Shown here: positions 26,454 to 34,890 of the stretch, in pieces
How positions within the stretch are numbered: the first letter of the stretch is position 1
How the letters are laid out: the number at the start of each line of letters is the position of its first letter
Assembly: GCA_012271065.1 (NCBI GenBank)
Contig: JAAXHE010000204.1
Span: forward strand, 1-60,220
Length of the DNA stretch: 60,220 bases
Source of the DNA: Candidatus Latescibacterota bacterium
GTDB taxonomy: Bacteria; Latescibacterota; UBA2968; GCA-2709665
Direction of reading: 5' to 3'
Translations under genes and position numbers: made by a program
The notes under the pieces: model-generated
The model's input: only the letters and a program-made list of their open reading frames with translations
What the model was told of the DNA's origin: nothing
Databases searched by the model: none

Positions 26454-26855
26454 AAGGCAGTGGATAGTTTTTAGTGGATAGTGGTTAGTAAAGGCAGAAT
26501 CAAAAACAAAGGCGGGAGAGGGGAGCATAAGCAGGAAAACCGGCCACGGCAGACAGGGCTTCCTCAGAATGACAGTTTGTGCCGAGGCCTGACGGACAGG
26601 TTTCGCCAATGGGTATTGCAAAACGTGTCATTCTGAGCGAAGTCGAAGAATCCCCCGTTTGTTCGATTGTCCCTGACGAAAGCGCGCAAAAAACGCATTT
26701 GCGCGGAGACGTCGTCGGCATCGGGACGGGTAGACGGGCGCTGCAGGCAGGCCCCACCCTCATACGTGATTTCTATTTCAGGATCTCGGAGTTCGGCATC
26801 TGGATCTCTTGTGTCTTTTGTGGCCAATACACAGGTTGACACAACGGGAATCGAC
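26454..26855. other. 402-base gap with fold-back repeat
   Basis: No credible gene. An inverted pair, ctcagaatgaca near 26560 and tgtcattctgag near 26629, flanks about 55 bases. The second arm continues into cgaagtcgaagaatc, a motif I recognise as a common dispersed intergenic repeat in environmental genomes. The first 60 bases are low-complexity (repeated gtggatagt). Confidence 0.55.
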
Positions 26856-27383
26856 ATGAACCCTCCTTTGCCCAACAGCTACTGGATCCGTCCGGGCCGC
26901 TTCGCAGCGGGAGAGTACCCTGGCGATCTGGACCCATGCCAGGCCACAGCAAAGCTGAAGGTGCTGCTGCGCGCCGGAATCAACTATTTCATCGACCTTA
27001 CGGGCGCCGCCGAGCTGCGCCCGTATCGCAACATTGCGGAACGGGTAGTGCGCCCGCTCAGCGTGCGTGTGGGTTATGAACGATTCCCGATTGCCGATGC
27101 GGGGGTTCCCCGAAGCCGCGAGCGGATGGCCCTGATACTTGACGCCATAGACACCGCTCTGCATGACGGCAAGACGGTCTACGTCCACTGCTGGGGCGGC
27201 GTTGGCCGGACCGGTACCGTGGTCGGCTGCTGGCTGGTCCGCCACGGCGAGAGCGGAGCATCGGCCCTTGAGCAGATCGCTAGGTGGTGGCGGGGCGTGG
27301 AAAAGGTCTGTCGCATCCCCAGGTCGCCGGAGACCACCGACCAGATGGCGTATGTCTTCAACTGGGTGGAACCCTCCGCGTAA
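26856..27383 (+). CDS. dual-specificity-like protein phosphatase
   Basis: A 175-residue protein with the cysteine-phosphatase loop HCWGGVGRTG: catalytic Cys112 and Arg118, with a likely general acid Asp81 in IADAGVP. These fit the dual-specificity / plant-and-fungi-atypical phosphatase group. It would remove phosphate from proteins or small molecules such as inositol phosphates. The start at 26856 is chosen because the upstream open frame (from 26667) runs through repeat sequence; the ribosome-binding site is weak (GGGAA). The restriction-like giant gene follows closely on the same strand. Confidence 0.75.
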   Translation: MNPPLPNSYWIRPGRFAAGEYPGDLDPCQATAKLKVLLRAGINYFIDLTGAAELRPYRNIAERVVRPLSVRVGYERFPIADAGVPRSRERMALILDAIDTALHDGKTVYVHCWGGVGRTGTVVGCWLVRHGESGASALEQIARWWRGVEKVCRIPRSPETTDQMAYVFNWVEPSA

Positions 27384-27422
27384 ATTGACGTGAATCAGAC
27401 ACAGGGAAACAAGGAAAACGCC

Positions 27423-30400
27423 ATGCAAAACGACAGAGCGACCGTTTTCATCGAATCGGCGATCGACAAAACAGCAGAGATGAATCCACTAGAAACCGAC
27501 GGCGAATGGCTCGAAGTCGTCACTGTGGAGTCCGGTCCGTTCATCAAAGAGTGGGACCTCTCAAAGTGCTGGCATTGGGACCACTGGCCGGAAAGAGAGA
27601 CACGTTTCCCGAACACCACCAGATTAGACGTGGGGATAGACGCCGTAGCCGTGCGTCGCGGCGACGGGCAGCACGTTGCAATCCAGTGCAAGTCGCGCCG
27701 GCTTGATGACAAGGGACGAGGTTCCGCGATCCACAACAACGAGATCGCCAGGTTTGCGGCTGCGTCCGCAGCGGACTTCTGGGCCGAACGCTGGGTGGTC
27801 ACCAACGGAGACAATCCGCTTGCCAGCGGCGCAGTGCAGTCGGCTTCGATGAGCGAGAAGCCGCTCAAACTGGTCAACATCATGAACGACTTGCACCAGC
27901 AGCGCCAGTCGAGTGCCGCATCCGAGGAGAACGAGCACTGTACGAGTCCTGAAAAGGATGATGCGATTCAGACGAAATCCTGCATGCAAGACGAAGCCGT
28001 CGCCAACAGCGTCCGCATACTCAAAGAGCAGGAACACTCTGAGAGCGGAGGAATGCCGCTTGGCGAGGCACGCGGAAGAATCATTCTGCCGTGCGGAACG
28101 GGAAAGACTCGCATCTCGCTCCGGATCGTGGAAGAACTGACGCCTGCGGGCGAACTGTCCATCGTGCTGTGTCCTTCCATAGCGCTCGTATCCCAGATAA
28201 GACGCGAGTATCTGGAAAACCGCGTCGTACCGATCGATGTTCTGGCGGTGTGTTCGGACGTTACGGCGGGCTACGATCCCGGGAAAGAAGGCAGGCGCAA
28301 CGCCACACTCGACCCTACGGTCGATAACAGCAATGTCAGCGCGTCCGAGGTGAAGGGCAGGGTTACCACCGACGCCAGCGAAATAGCCGAATGGATGCGC
28401 CGGAGCACTTGCGATAACGGAATCAAGGTTCTCATCGGAACATACCAGAGCAGCGGCAGGGTATCGGAAGCCCTGTTGAGCGCCGGCGTCAAAGCGCGCG
28501 TGTTGATTGCTGACGAAGCGCACAGAACGGCGGGACTGAAGCGCAAGAACTCCAAGTCCGCTGCCGCCAATGAAGAAGAAAAGCGTCTTCGTGACTTCAC
28601 TGTCTGCCACGACAGCGACAGGTTTCCAGCAACCTATCGCGTCTATCAGACAGCGACACCGCGCATCTATGACGGCAAGCGCGCCACCGGCAATCCGAAC
28701 TGGATCGTACGCTCGATGGACGACGAGACCACGTTCGGCGTCGAACTGTACCGCAGGAGCTACCTGGAAGCCGTGCGCAACCGTTGGCTGTCCGATTACC
28801 GCATCATCGCGATGGGTATCAACGACCCGGAGGCGTTCGAGACGGCCAATATGCTGGCCAAGAACACCATGAGCAAAGGGCGCGGCAAGCTGACGACCAC
28901 AGACTACATGCGCGGCCTGGCGTACGCACTCACCATGGGCGGAGCGACTCAGGGCGAAAATGTGGACATCAGGTCTTGCATTGCCTTCATGAACACGGTC
29001 GACAAGTCCAGAAACATGGCGGCGGACCTCCAGACTGAAAACGTGAAGGAATGGGTCTCACGGTGGCTCGACGAGAACGCGGATGGAAGGAATGTGTCTG
29101 ATTACAGCCTCGAACACCTGGACGCTTCGAGCAACGCCGCGGCGCGCGAAACCGCGAAGGGACGGCTTGCCTCTGCCGACGTGAAAACCCCTCACGGCAT
29201 CATCAATGTGGGCATCTTCGGAGAGGGCACCGATTCGCCGTCATTGAGCGCGGTTGCGTTTCTGGAAGCCCGGAAGAGTCCCATCGACGTCGTGCAGGCC
29301 GTGGGACGGGCGATGCGAACCGCCCCTGACAAAGAGCTGGGCTACATTGTCTGCCCCATTCTGATTCCTCCCACTGCCGATCCCGAAAAATGGCTGAGCA
29401 ACAGTGACTCCGAGGAAGGGTGGCAGGAGCTTGGACAGATTCTCCTGGCGCTGCGAGCCCACGACCAGCGTATCGAGGAGAGCCTTGAGGAACTTCTGCA
29501 ACTGTATATCCCCAAGCCGCCGCCAGTGGAGCGTACTTTAGTGGCGGTTGCCACCGGCGAAGGCAATCGCATACAGTACGGCGAGGTCGAGGGACCCCCC
29601 GGCGCGGCGCAGGAAGCGGTCGAACAGGCATTGAAAGGTAAGACCCGCGCCGAGTCCGGTATACGACGCATAAGCGAAACACATGCGGATTTCCAGGCGC
29701 AATACAGCGCCAAATCTACATCAGAATTACCACGTATAAATGAAAAACCGGTCGATTACCGTGCGGAGGAGATAACGCAGGTCTTTACGGGAAAGAAGAA
29801 CGACGATGGAAGCATTGAACTCCGAGCGGATTCCGTTGACCGGGACAAGCCTGACGTTGGCGAGGCTCGCGGCGTTGTGAACATACGGAAAACCAAAGCC
29901 AAGGCTCGAAAGATGATAAACTCCGGTGAGGGCGGGATTCGCGTTCAGCCGGGCAGTCATAAGAAGGCACGCAAGAGCGCCAAAGAGCGAGCAGAGGAAA
30001 AAGGGCAGGTGATGCTCAAGCTGAGCGGGTTGGAAGCGCACGGCAGCGCCATCAAGATGAACCTCCTTGCGAAGTCCGGGTTGAGCGACAATCACGTGAT
30101 GCGCGACCTGAACATACTGGAAGGGAGCGTCAGTGAAGCGGCCCACCACATGCGCGCAGACGGATTGTTGCATGCGCTGAACCAGCACTTCGGACTGGAC
30201 AGGCTCAAGAAGACGGACAAGAAGCATGCGGACGGCTGCACGGTAGCCGCGCTTCTGATGATGAACGCCGCCATGCTGCACCAGCGTATCGCCAATGGCG
30301 GCTGGCTCTCGGGTATCAGCGACCTGTCGATCATCAAGAACGAAGTGAATGTCGTTCGGAAGATGAGCCGCGAATGGGAGCGCATCATGCGCCACGATTT

Positions 30401-32033
30401 CCGTCCGGTGCTCGAACCCGCGCTGGAAGCCATCTACGCGGTGGAGACGACGGGTAAGACCGCCGGTCTGGAGCGCGCGTTGCATCACCTCGCCGCCGAA
30501 GCCGAGCGCATCGCCGAGACTTATGCGGATATGGGCGCAGACCACGCGGGACCGCTGTTCAACCGCGTCATGGGCAATCAGGCGAGCGACGGCGCGTTTT
30601 TCACCAGACCCGTTGCCGCGTCGCTCGCCGCGCGTCTGACGCTGGACGTCTGCGGAGACCTGGACTGGTCAGACCCACGCATATGGCGGGAGCATAAGAC
30701 TGTCGATCTGGCGTGCGGCAGCGGCACGTTGCTTGCCGCTATGCTCACCGACATGAAGCGCAGAGCGGCGGAGAGGGGCGCCGACGTGGAAACCCTGACC
30801 CGGCTTCAGAAGTTGGCAGTTGAGGATGTCATAAAGGGATTGGACATCAACCCGGTTTCTCTGCAGCTCGCTGCGTCCCAACTGACGGCGGGCAACCATA
30901 GAGTCAGCTACCGCAGAATGGGACTTCACCAGATGCCATACGGTCCGGATAATTCCGGCAGAGTGTCGGTGGGAACGCTCGAACTGCTGGGGCAGCGGTC
31001 TATCGTATCGAGGCGGGGCGAACTGGACCTGGGCGACGACGCAATCGGTTCGCAGGCTACCTGGGCGTCAGCCGACGACACAGAGCTTGAGGACGCGGTT
31101 GACGCGGCTAGGGATGCCCGCATCGTCATCATGAACCCGCCGTTCACCAACCGCGCCAACATGGGCGAGAAGTTTCCAAAAGTCGTCCAGCAGTTGCTAC
31201 GCGCACGAGTCGACGACATGGAACGAATTCTGGTCCGAAACCACAAGTCGCTAGAGGATTTTGTTGATAAGAACTCGATTGCGCCTCTCTTTGTTGCCTT
31301 AGCGGATCATTGCCTTGAGCAAGAGAATGGCGTTCTGACTATGGTTCATCCGACAATCGCTCTGAGTAATCCGTCAGGGCATGAAGAACGCCGCATCCTT
31401 GCCCAGCGCTTCCACATCCACACCGTGTTAACTTCCCACCAGCCTCAAAATATCAACATGAGCCAGAACACGAACATTAACGAGAGCATCGTGGTGATAC
31501 GCCGCCACCCCATCGGTCCCAAGCCCCCAACGCGGTTCATCAATCTCGACGTTATGCCGGTGGACGACGGCGAGATTGCCGATTTTCACCGATGCCTGCT
31601 GAATTGCGAAGAAGGACTTATCGCGAATGGATGGGGAGAAGCGTCATATTGGCCTGCCGAGTTCATCGAAGCCGGCGATTGGACGGCAGGGGTGTTTCGA
31701 TCGCCAGAACTGGCCAATGCGGCCTTCGATTCCGCCACTCACAAGTCGCTCATTCGGATGGAAGAACAGGGTATGGTGCCATCCTCAGTGTTAGACGGGG
31801 AGCGCAATTGGGTCAATTCAGGCAGGCTGACGCAGATGCACCGGGCGCTTTTCCGGTTTTTTATTCGAAGTCCGCCGAGGCCCAACGGACCATTCGAGGC
31901 GTACCGGATCAGCATCGGGCGCCCCAAAGGCTTGTTCCACCGGATGAGTGGGTTAATATTCCCGGCGTGGCTGGTCAGCACCACCCTGATAATGCCCGTA
32001 GGATCGTGGCCCAAACCTCCCACCGGCTGGTGA
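27423..32033 (+). CDS. Type ISP-like restriction-modification polypeptide (nuclease-helicase-methyltransferase), C-terminus displaced by frameshift
   Basis: A single polypeptide with the domain order of Type ISP enzymes such as LlaGI. First is an Mrr-like PD-(D/E)XK nuclease (GIDAV then VAIQCKSR, residues about 65-90). Next is an SF2 helicase-like ATPase (PCGTGKT near 222, IADEAH near 362, TATPRIYD, and motif VI-like QAVGRAMRTA). Last is an N6-adenine methyltransferase (DLACGSGTLL near 1093, IMNPPFTNR near 1237). Such enzymes methylate one strand of their site and cut unmodified DNA after translocating. From about 31850 the reading becomes implausible (FRFFIRSPPRPNG) while sense continues in another frame to 32791, so the target-recognition end is out of frame. 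ATG at 27423 has AAGGA eight bases upstream; GTG at 27390 is an alternative. Confidence 0.75.
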   Translation: MQNDRATVFIESAIDKTAEMNPLETDGEWLEVVTVESGPFIKEWDLSKCWHWDHWPERETRFPNTTRLDVGIDAVAVRRGDGQHVAIQCKSRRLDDKGRGSAIHNNEIARFAAASAADFWAERWVVTNGDNPLASGAVQSASMSEKPLKLVNIMNDLHQQRQSSAASEENEHCTSPEKDDAIQTKSCMQDEAVANSVRILKEQEHSESGGMPLGEARGRIILPCGTGKTRISLRIVEELTPAGELSIVLCPSIALVSQIRREYLENRVVPIDVLAVCSDVTAGYDPGKEGRRNATLDPTVDNSNVSASEVKGRVTTDASEIAEWMRRSTCDNGIKVLIGTYQSSGRVSEALLSAGVKARVLIADEAHRTAGLKRKNSKSAAANEEEKRLRDFTVCHDSDRFPATYRVYQTATPRIYDGKRATGNPNWIVRSMDDETTFGVELYRRSYLEAVRNRWLSDYRIIAMGINDPEAFETANMLAKNTMSKGRGKLTTTDYMRGLAYALTMGGATQGENVDIRSCIAFMNTVDKSRNMAADLQTENVKEWVSRWLDENADGRNVSDYSLEHLDASSNAAARETAKGRLASADVKTPHGIINVGIFGEGTDSPSLSAVAFLEARKSPIDVVQAVGRAMRTAPDKELGYIVCPILIPPTADPEKWLSNSDSEEGWQELGQILLALRAHDQRIEESLEELLQLYIPKPPPVERTLVAVATGEGNRIQYGEVEGPPGAAQEAVEQALKGKTRAESGIRRISETHADFQAQYSAKSTSELPRINEKPVDYRAEEITQVFTGKKNDDGSIELRADSVDRDKPDVGEARGVVNIRKTKAKARKMINSGEGGIRVQPGSHKKARKSAKERAEEKGQVMLKLSGLEAHGSAIKMNLLAKSGLSDNHVMRDLNILEGSVSEAAHHMRADGLLHALNQHFGLDRLKKTDKKHADGCTVAALLMMNAAMLHQRIANGGWLSGISDLSIIKNEVNVVRKMSREWERIMRHDFRPVLEPALEAIYAVETTGKTAGLERALHHLAAEAERIAETYADMGADHAGPLFNRVMGNQASDGAFFTRPVAASLAARLTLDVCGDLDWSDPRIWREHKTVDLACGSGTLLAAMLTDMKRRAAERGADVETLTRLQKLAVEDVIKGLDINPVSLQLAASQLTAGNHRVSYRRMGLHQMPYGPDNSGRVSVGTLELLGQRSIVSRRGELDLGDDAIGSQATWASADDTELEDAVDAARDARIVIMNPPFTNRANMGEKFPKVVQQLLRARVDDMERILVRNHKSLEDFVDKNSIAPLFVALADHCLEQENGVLTMVHPTIALSNPSGHEERRILAQRFHIHTVLTSHQPQNINMSQNTNINESIVVIRRHPIGPKPPTRFINLDVMPVDDGEIADFHRCLLNCEEGLIANGWGEASYWPAEFIEAGDWTAGVFRSPELANAAFDSATHKSLIRMEEQGMVPSSVLDGERNWVNSGRLTQMHRALFRFFIRSPPRPNGPFEAYRISIGRPKGLFHRMSGLIFPAWLVSTTLIMPVGSWPKPPTGW

Positions 32034-32791
32034 CGGGCGGGCAGCGCACCGGCACAGCCCGTTTGACGGCCGTAGCACAAAAGGAGCGGCATGTCGGCAT
32101 TGGTTGGTTGCCAGTGCCGGGTATCACGTTCAATCAGGCGAAGGCCGCGGCTGTCTTTCTCAACTCAACCCTAGGGCGGCTGCAACTGCTGCGCAATCCC
32201 GGAAAGACTCTGGAATTTCCAAGGTACAGACCTGATGCTCTGAAGACCATCTGTTTGCCTGATCTCTCCGATGATGTTCTCGTTGACAGGTTGGCTCACT
32301 GTTGGGATCGCACGAAGGACATGGTGGTGCCGCAGTACCGAGATGGCGAATGTGAAGTGCGCCGCCTGTGGGACGAAGCCGTAGCCGAGGCGATGGGCTG
32401 GGATGCCGCCGAGCTAACTCGTCTCCGCCTTCTGTTGCACCAGGAGCCGCATGTGCGTGGTCTGGGCTATGGGCAATACGCAGATCAGGTGGACATTGAA
32501 CCTGCCGACCGTGAACGATTCAATGAACTGGCCGACCAATGGGAAATTGAAACCGTCTTTTTGTCACGCACAGACGTGATGATTAAACATCCCGCCCACC
32601 AAAAAATCATCAGTATGGGTGAGCCGGTTGTACCGCTGATACTGCAACGGATGCAGGCGCAGGGCGGGCACTGGTTCTACGCGCTGCGCGAAATCACCGG
32701 CGCCAATCCCGTGAAACCGGACGACAGGGGCAAGGTCGCAATAATGCAGGCATCCTGGCTGGAGTGGGGCGAAGCCAATGGATTTGCCTAG
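31856..32791 (+). pseudogene. out-of-frame C-terminal (target-recognition) part of the Type ISP-like enzyme
   Basis: In the frame one base behind the main gene, coherent protein sequence begins around FPVFYSKSAEAQRTIRGV and continues through NARRIVAQTSHRLV, QAKAAAVFLNSTLGRLQL, GKTLEFPRYRPDALK and a helical tail to a stop at 32791. Together these resemble the sequence-recognition part of single-polypeptide and Type I-like methyltransferases. No convincing start codon or ribosome-binding site is found for a separate gene. A one-base slip in or near the tttt/tttttt runs at 31848-31869 would join it to the preceding frame, giving about 1,790 residues. Confidence 0.6.
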
Positions 32792-33140
32792 ATCGGCGCG
32801 GTTTCTTACTCGAGAATTCCGAAGGCTATCCTATGCAGGCTTTGAAATCGTAGGTAAACCCTCCAAGCGATACAATTGCATCTCGTACGCCGCCGGTGAT
32901 ACAACTAACCCTTGGAGTCATCACGAAGACGACTACTGGCCCGAGTATGCTACTCGTTCGGCCGACATCCAAAGCCTCGTGGAAGTATTCGCCGGTCTGG
33001 GATTTGTGCAATGCCAGGACAGCAGTCTTGAAAGCTGCTACGAAAAGGTGGCGTTGTACGAAGAGAGGGGCGTGTGGACACACGCGGCATACAAACGCGC
33101 AGCGGACACTGGCGCAGCAAAATGGGACAGGGTCCTTTGA
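32778..33140 (+). CDS. DUF7689-like protein, 3' end frameshifted
   Basis: A 120-residue reading frame overlapping the previous coding stretch by 14 bases. YNCISYAAGDTTNPWSHH, then DYWPEYATR and LESCYEKVALYEERGVWTHAA, match what I recall of the DUF7689 domain (often near restriction or other accessory genes; function unknown). After HAA the frame gives a poor tail, whereas the frame one base behind reads SGHWRSKMGQGPLIEHLSPE and on to MRRALNAPV with a stop at 33229, much more like the family's end. The functional gene therefore probably spanned 32778-33229. Confidence 0.6.
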   Translation: MDLPRSARFLTREFRRLSYAGFEIVGKPSKRYNCISYAAGDTTNPWSHHEDDYWPEYATRSADIQSLVEVFAGLGFVQCQDSSLESCYEKVALYEERGVWTHAAYKRAADTGAAKWDRVL

Positions 33141-33229
33141 TAGAACACCTCAGCCCTGAGTCGCTTTCCGGCGGAATGTACGGCAATCCGACTATCTACA
33201 TGCGAAGAGCGCTCAACGCTCCAGTTTGA
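33092..33229 (+). pseudogene. out-of-frame C-terminus of the DUF7689-like gene
   Basis: Begins at or just before 33092 in the frame one base behind the preceding gene and encodes the expected end of the domain (WRSKMG, IEHLSPESLSGG, YGNPTIYMRRA). It has no start of its own. The break lies near the catacaaac stretch at 33089-33096. The same direction of shift is seen in the gene before it. Confidence 0.55.
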
Positions 33230-33317
33230 GAAAACCTGAGTCTCAGAGACAGACGACAATTTCGTCACTTGATCGCGGAACAGCCCGAAGATAAAGCGGA
33301 CGCGCGTAACCGACTCT

Positions 33318-33356
33318 AAGAAGAAGGGCCGTGTGACTCACACGGCCCTTCTTCTT
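33318..33356. terminator. strong hairpin terminator after the DUF7689-like gene
   Basis: aagaagaagggccgtgtga at 33318-33336 is fully complementary to 33338-33356, leaving a tiny loop (in practice gactc). The A-rich left and T-rich right edges would allow it to act on both strands. It separates the restriction-like genes from the ATPase operon. Confidence 0.7.
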
Positions 33357-33456
33357 GCTTTGGGGAATACGAAACGGAAAAACTCCGGAATACCGGGTGG
33401 GTCAACGAGGATGCAGTACGCCTGACGATTTCCAGTTTCATCAGTCCGAGATATAT

Positions 33457-33487
33457 ACAACAAAATTGTTGACAACAGAATTGTTGT
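33457..33487. promoter_or_regulatory. two tandem palindromic operator candidates
   Basis: ACAACAAAATTGTTG (33457-33471) and ACAACAGAATTGTTGT (33472-33487) are adjacent, nearly identical palindromes with arms CAACA/TGTTG. They cover the -35 region of the promoter of the ATPase operon, the expected place for a dimeric repressor bound in tandem. No regulator gene is adjacent. Confidence 0.6.
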
Positions 33488-33497
33488 ATAGTAAATT
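33469..33497 (+). promoter_or_regulatory. sigma-70-type promoter of the ATPase operon
   Basis: TTGACA at 33469-33474, a 17-base spacer and TAAATT at 33492-33497. It would give a leader of about 145 bases before the first ATPase start. Confidence 0.55.
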
Positions 33498-33649
33498 TGC
33501 ATAGGATTCGCAGAACTCGAAATCCAATCTCGGCACTTGAGGTGCGAAAGGTGACCGGTTGAAGGAATTTAGCAGATTGTTTGCAAGATTGCTGAATTTG
33601 CGACGCAGAGAGATAATAAATAACGATCCATTTGCATGGGGAGCCAACA

Positions 33650-34876
33650 GTGAAGTCATCCACCGGCCGTTGGGTCAGCGGCGATAGCTTCTTCAATCGC
33701 GAACGTGAATTGCAAATACTCGAAACACTCGTCCGAGACCGCAATCATGTGTTGTTGACCGGGCAGCGGCGCATGGGAAAAACCAGTATTGTCAGGGAAC
33801 TCGGGCGCATACTCGAATCCAACGGATGGATCTTTCTCTTTGTGGATGTTGAAGGAGTGGAGTCCCCGGAGCAGGCGATCGGGGACATCGCGCGCGCCGC
33901 GCACAGGGTTCGTTCTATAACGTCTCGATTTACAACTGGTATGACGCGCTTTTTGATTGACAATTTCGAGGAGATCACAGCATTCGAATTTGGCGTGAAG
34001 ATCCGCGCCGGGCTGAATGAGGGGAACTGGCGGCATCACGGTGAGCAGATATTCCGCGCATGCGCCGAGCAGGATGAGCAGGTGCTCCTGGTAATCGACG
34101 AACTCCCTATCTTCCTGAAGCGTATGCTCAAACGAGACGGTAATGCGCGGCGCGTGGATCAGTTTCTGAGTTGGCTCCGCGGTGTACTGCAGATTCTCGG
34201 AGATGATGCTCCGGTCCTCGTTGTTTCCGGCAGTATCGGCCTCGAACCTCTCATGCGACGACTCGGAATACCCGACCGGATCAACTATTTCTATTCCTAT
34301 CGGCTTGGACCATGGGACCGTGAGACATGTGTGAATTGCTTCAACCGTCTTGCTAGACAATACGCATTGTCCGTTGAGGACGGCGTGGCAGACGCGGTTT
34401 ACACCGCGCTCGGAATTGGCATCCCCCACCATGTTCAGTCTTTTTTCGCGCGTCTGCGTGACTTCGCAGTCATGCATGGTCACGATCGAGTCACAGTAAA
34501 AGACGTGAAGGATGTCTATCGCAACTCGCTCCTGGGACCGCCTGGTCAAAACGACCTCGTACACTACGAGACACGCCTTAAGGAAGGTTTGGAAGACGAG
34601 AGCTACTCTATTGCTATGGAGGTCCTTGCCGAAGCTGCGGTCCAGGGGGTGTTCACACCAGACGCCGGAAACTGTCTCGCCCGGATGTATTCCAGGCTGG
34701 CAAATGACGCAATCACACGAATCGCGGATGTCCTCGGAGTCCTGCAACACGACGGATATCTCGTGCCCGGGAACGATGGTTACCGTTTTGAGTCGCGCAT
34801 GCTCAAGGACTGGTGGGCATCCCGCTTCAGAGATCACCATATCCCTATCCTGCGCCGCGATACCTACCACGAGTAG
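33650..34876 (+). CDS. P-loop ATPase of the archaeal-ATPase (PF01637-like) type
   Basis: A 408-residue protein beginning with a STAND/AAA-type ATPase module: FFNRERELQIL, Walker A GQRRMGKTS (Lys44) and a Walker B-like LLVIDELPIFL near residue 150. SGSIGLEPLMRRLGI follows (sensor region), then a helical part and a C-terminal winged-helix-like segment (ARMYSRLANDAITRIADVLGVLQHDGYLV). This layout is that of the PF01637 ATPases, whose roles are largely unknown and often linked to mobile or defence loci. GTG at 33650 is chosen because GGGGAG lies six bases upstream; a TTG at 33632 is in frame. The second ATPase gene starts 14 bases after its stop. Confidence 0.75.
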   Translation: MKSSTGRWVSGDSFFNRERELQILETLVRDRNHVLLTGQRRMGKTSIVRELGRILESNGWIFLFVDVEGVESPEQAIGDIARAAHRVRSITSRFTTGMTRFLIDNFEEITAFEFGVKIRAGLNEGNWRHHGEQIFRACAEQDEQVLLVIDELPIFLKRMLKRDGNARRVDQFLSWLRGVLQILGDDAPVLVVSGSIGLEPLMRRLGIPDRINYFYSYRLGPWDRETCVNCFNRLARQYALSVEDGVADAVYTALGIGIPHHVQSFFARLRDFAVMHGHDRVTVKDVKDVYRNSLLGPPGQNDLVHYETRLKEGLEDESYSIAMEVLAEAAVQGVFTPDAGNCLARMYSRLANDAITRIADVLGVLQHDGYLVPGNDGYRFESRMLKDWWASRFRDHHIPILRRDTYHE

Positions 34877-34890
34877 TGGGAGCGAAGGAA

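Larger units (their letters stand above)
33230..33649. other. 420-base gap with terminator, tandem operators and promoter
   Basis: No credible gene; it is richer in A and T than the flanks. It contains a strong hairpin (33318-33356), two tandem palindromes overlapping a consensus promoter (33457-33497) and about 150 bases of leader before the ATPase gene. A 42-codon frame from a TTG at 33558 that overlaps the ATPase start is too weak to call. Confidence 0.6.

Noticed and set aside
29727..30545. 272-residue minus-strand open frame in the restriction-like gene
   Set aside because: The sense strand carries a continuous long protein with recognisable domains; the antisense frame has none.
33558..33686. 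42-codon leader frame from a TTG overlapping the ATPase start
   Set aside because: Weak start and no ribosome-binding site; might be a leader peptide but cannot be supported from sequence alone.
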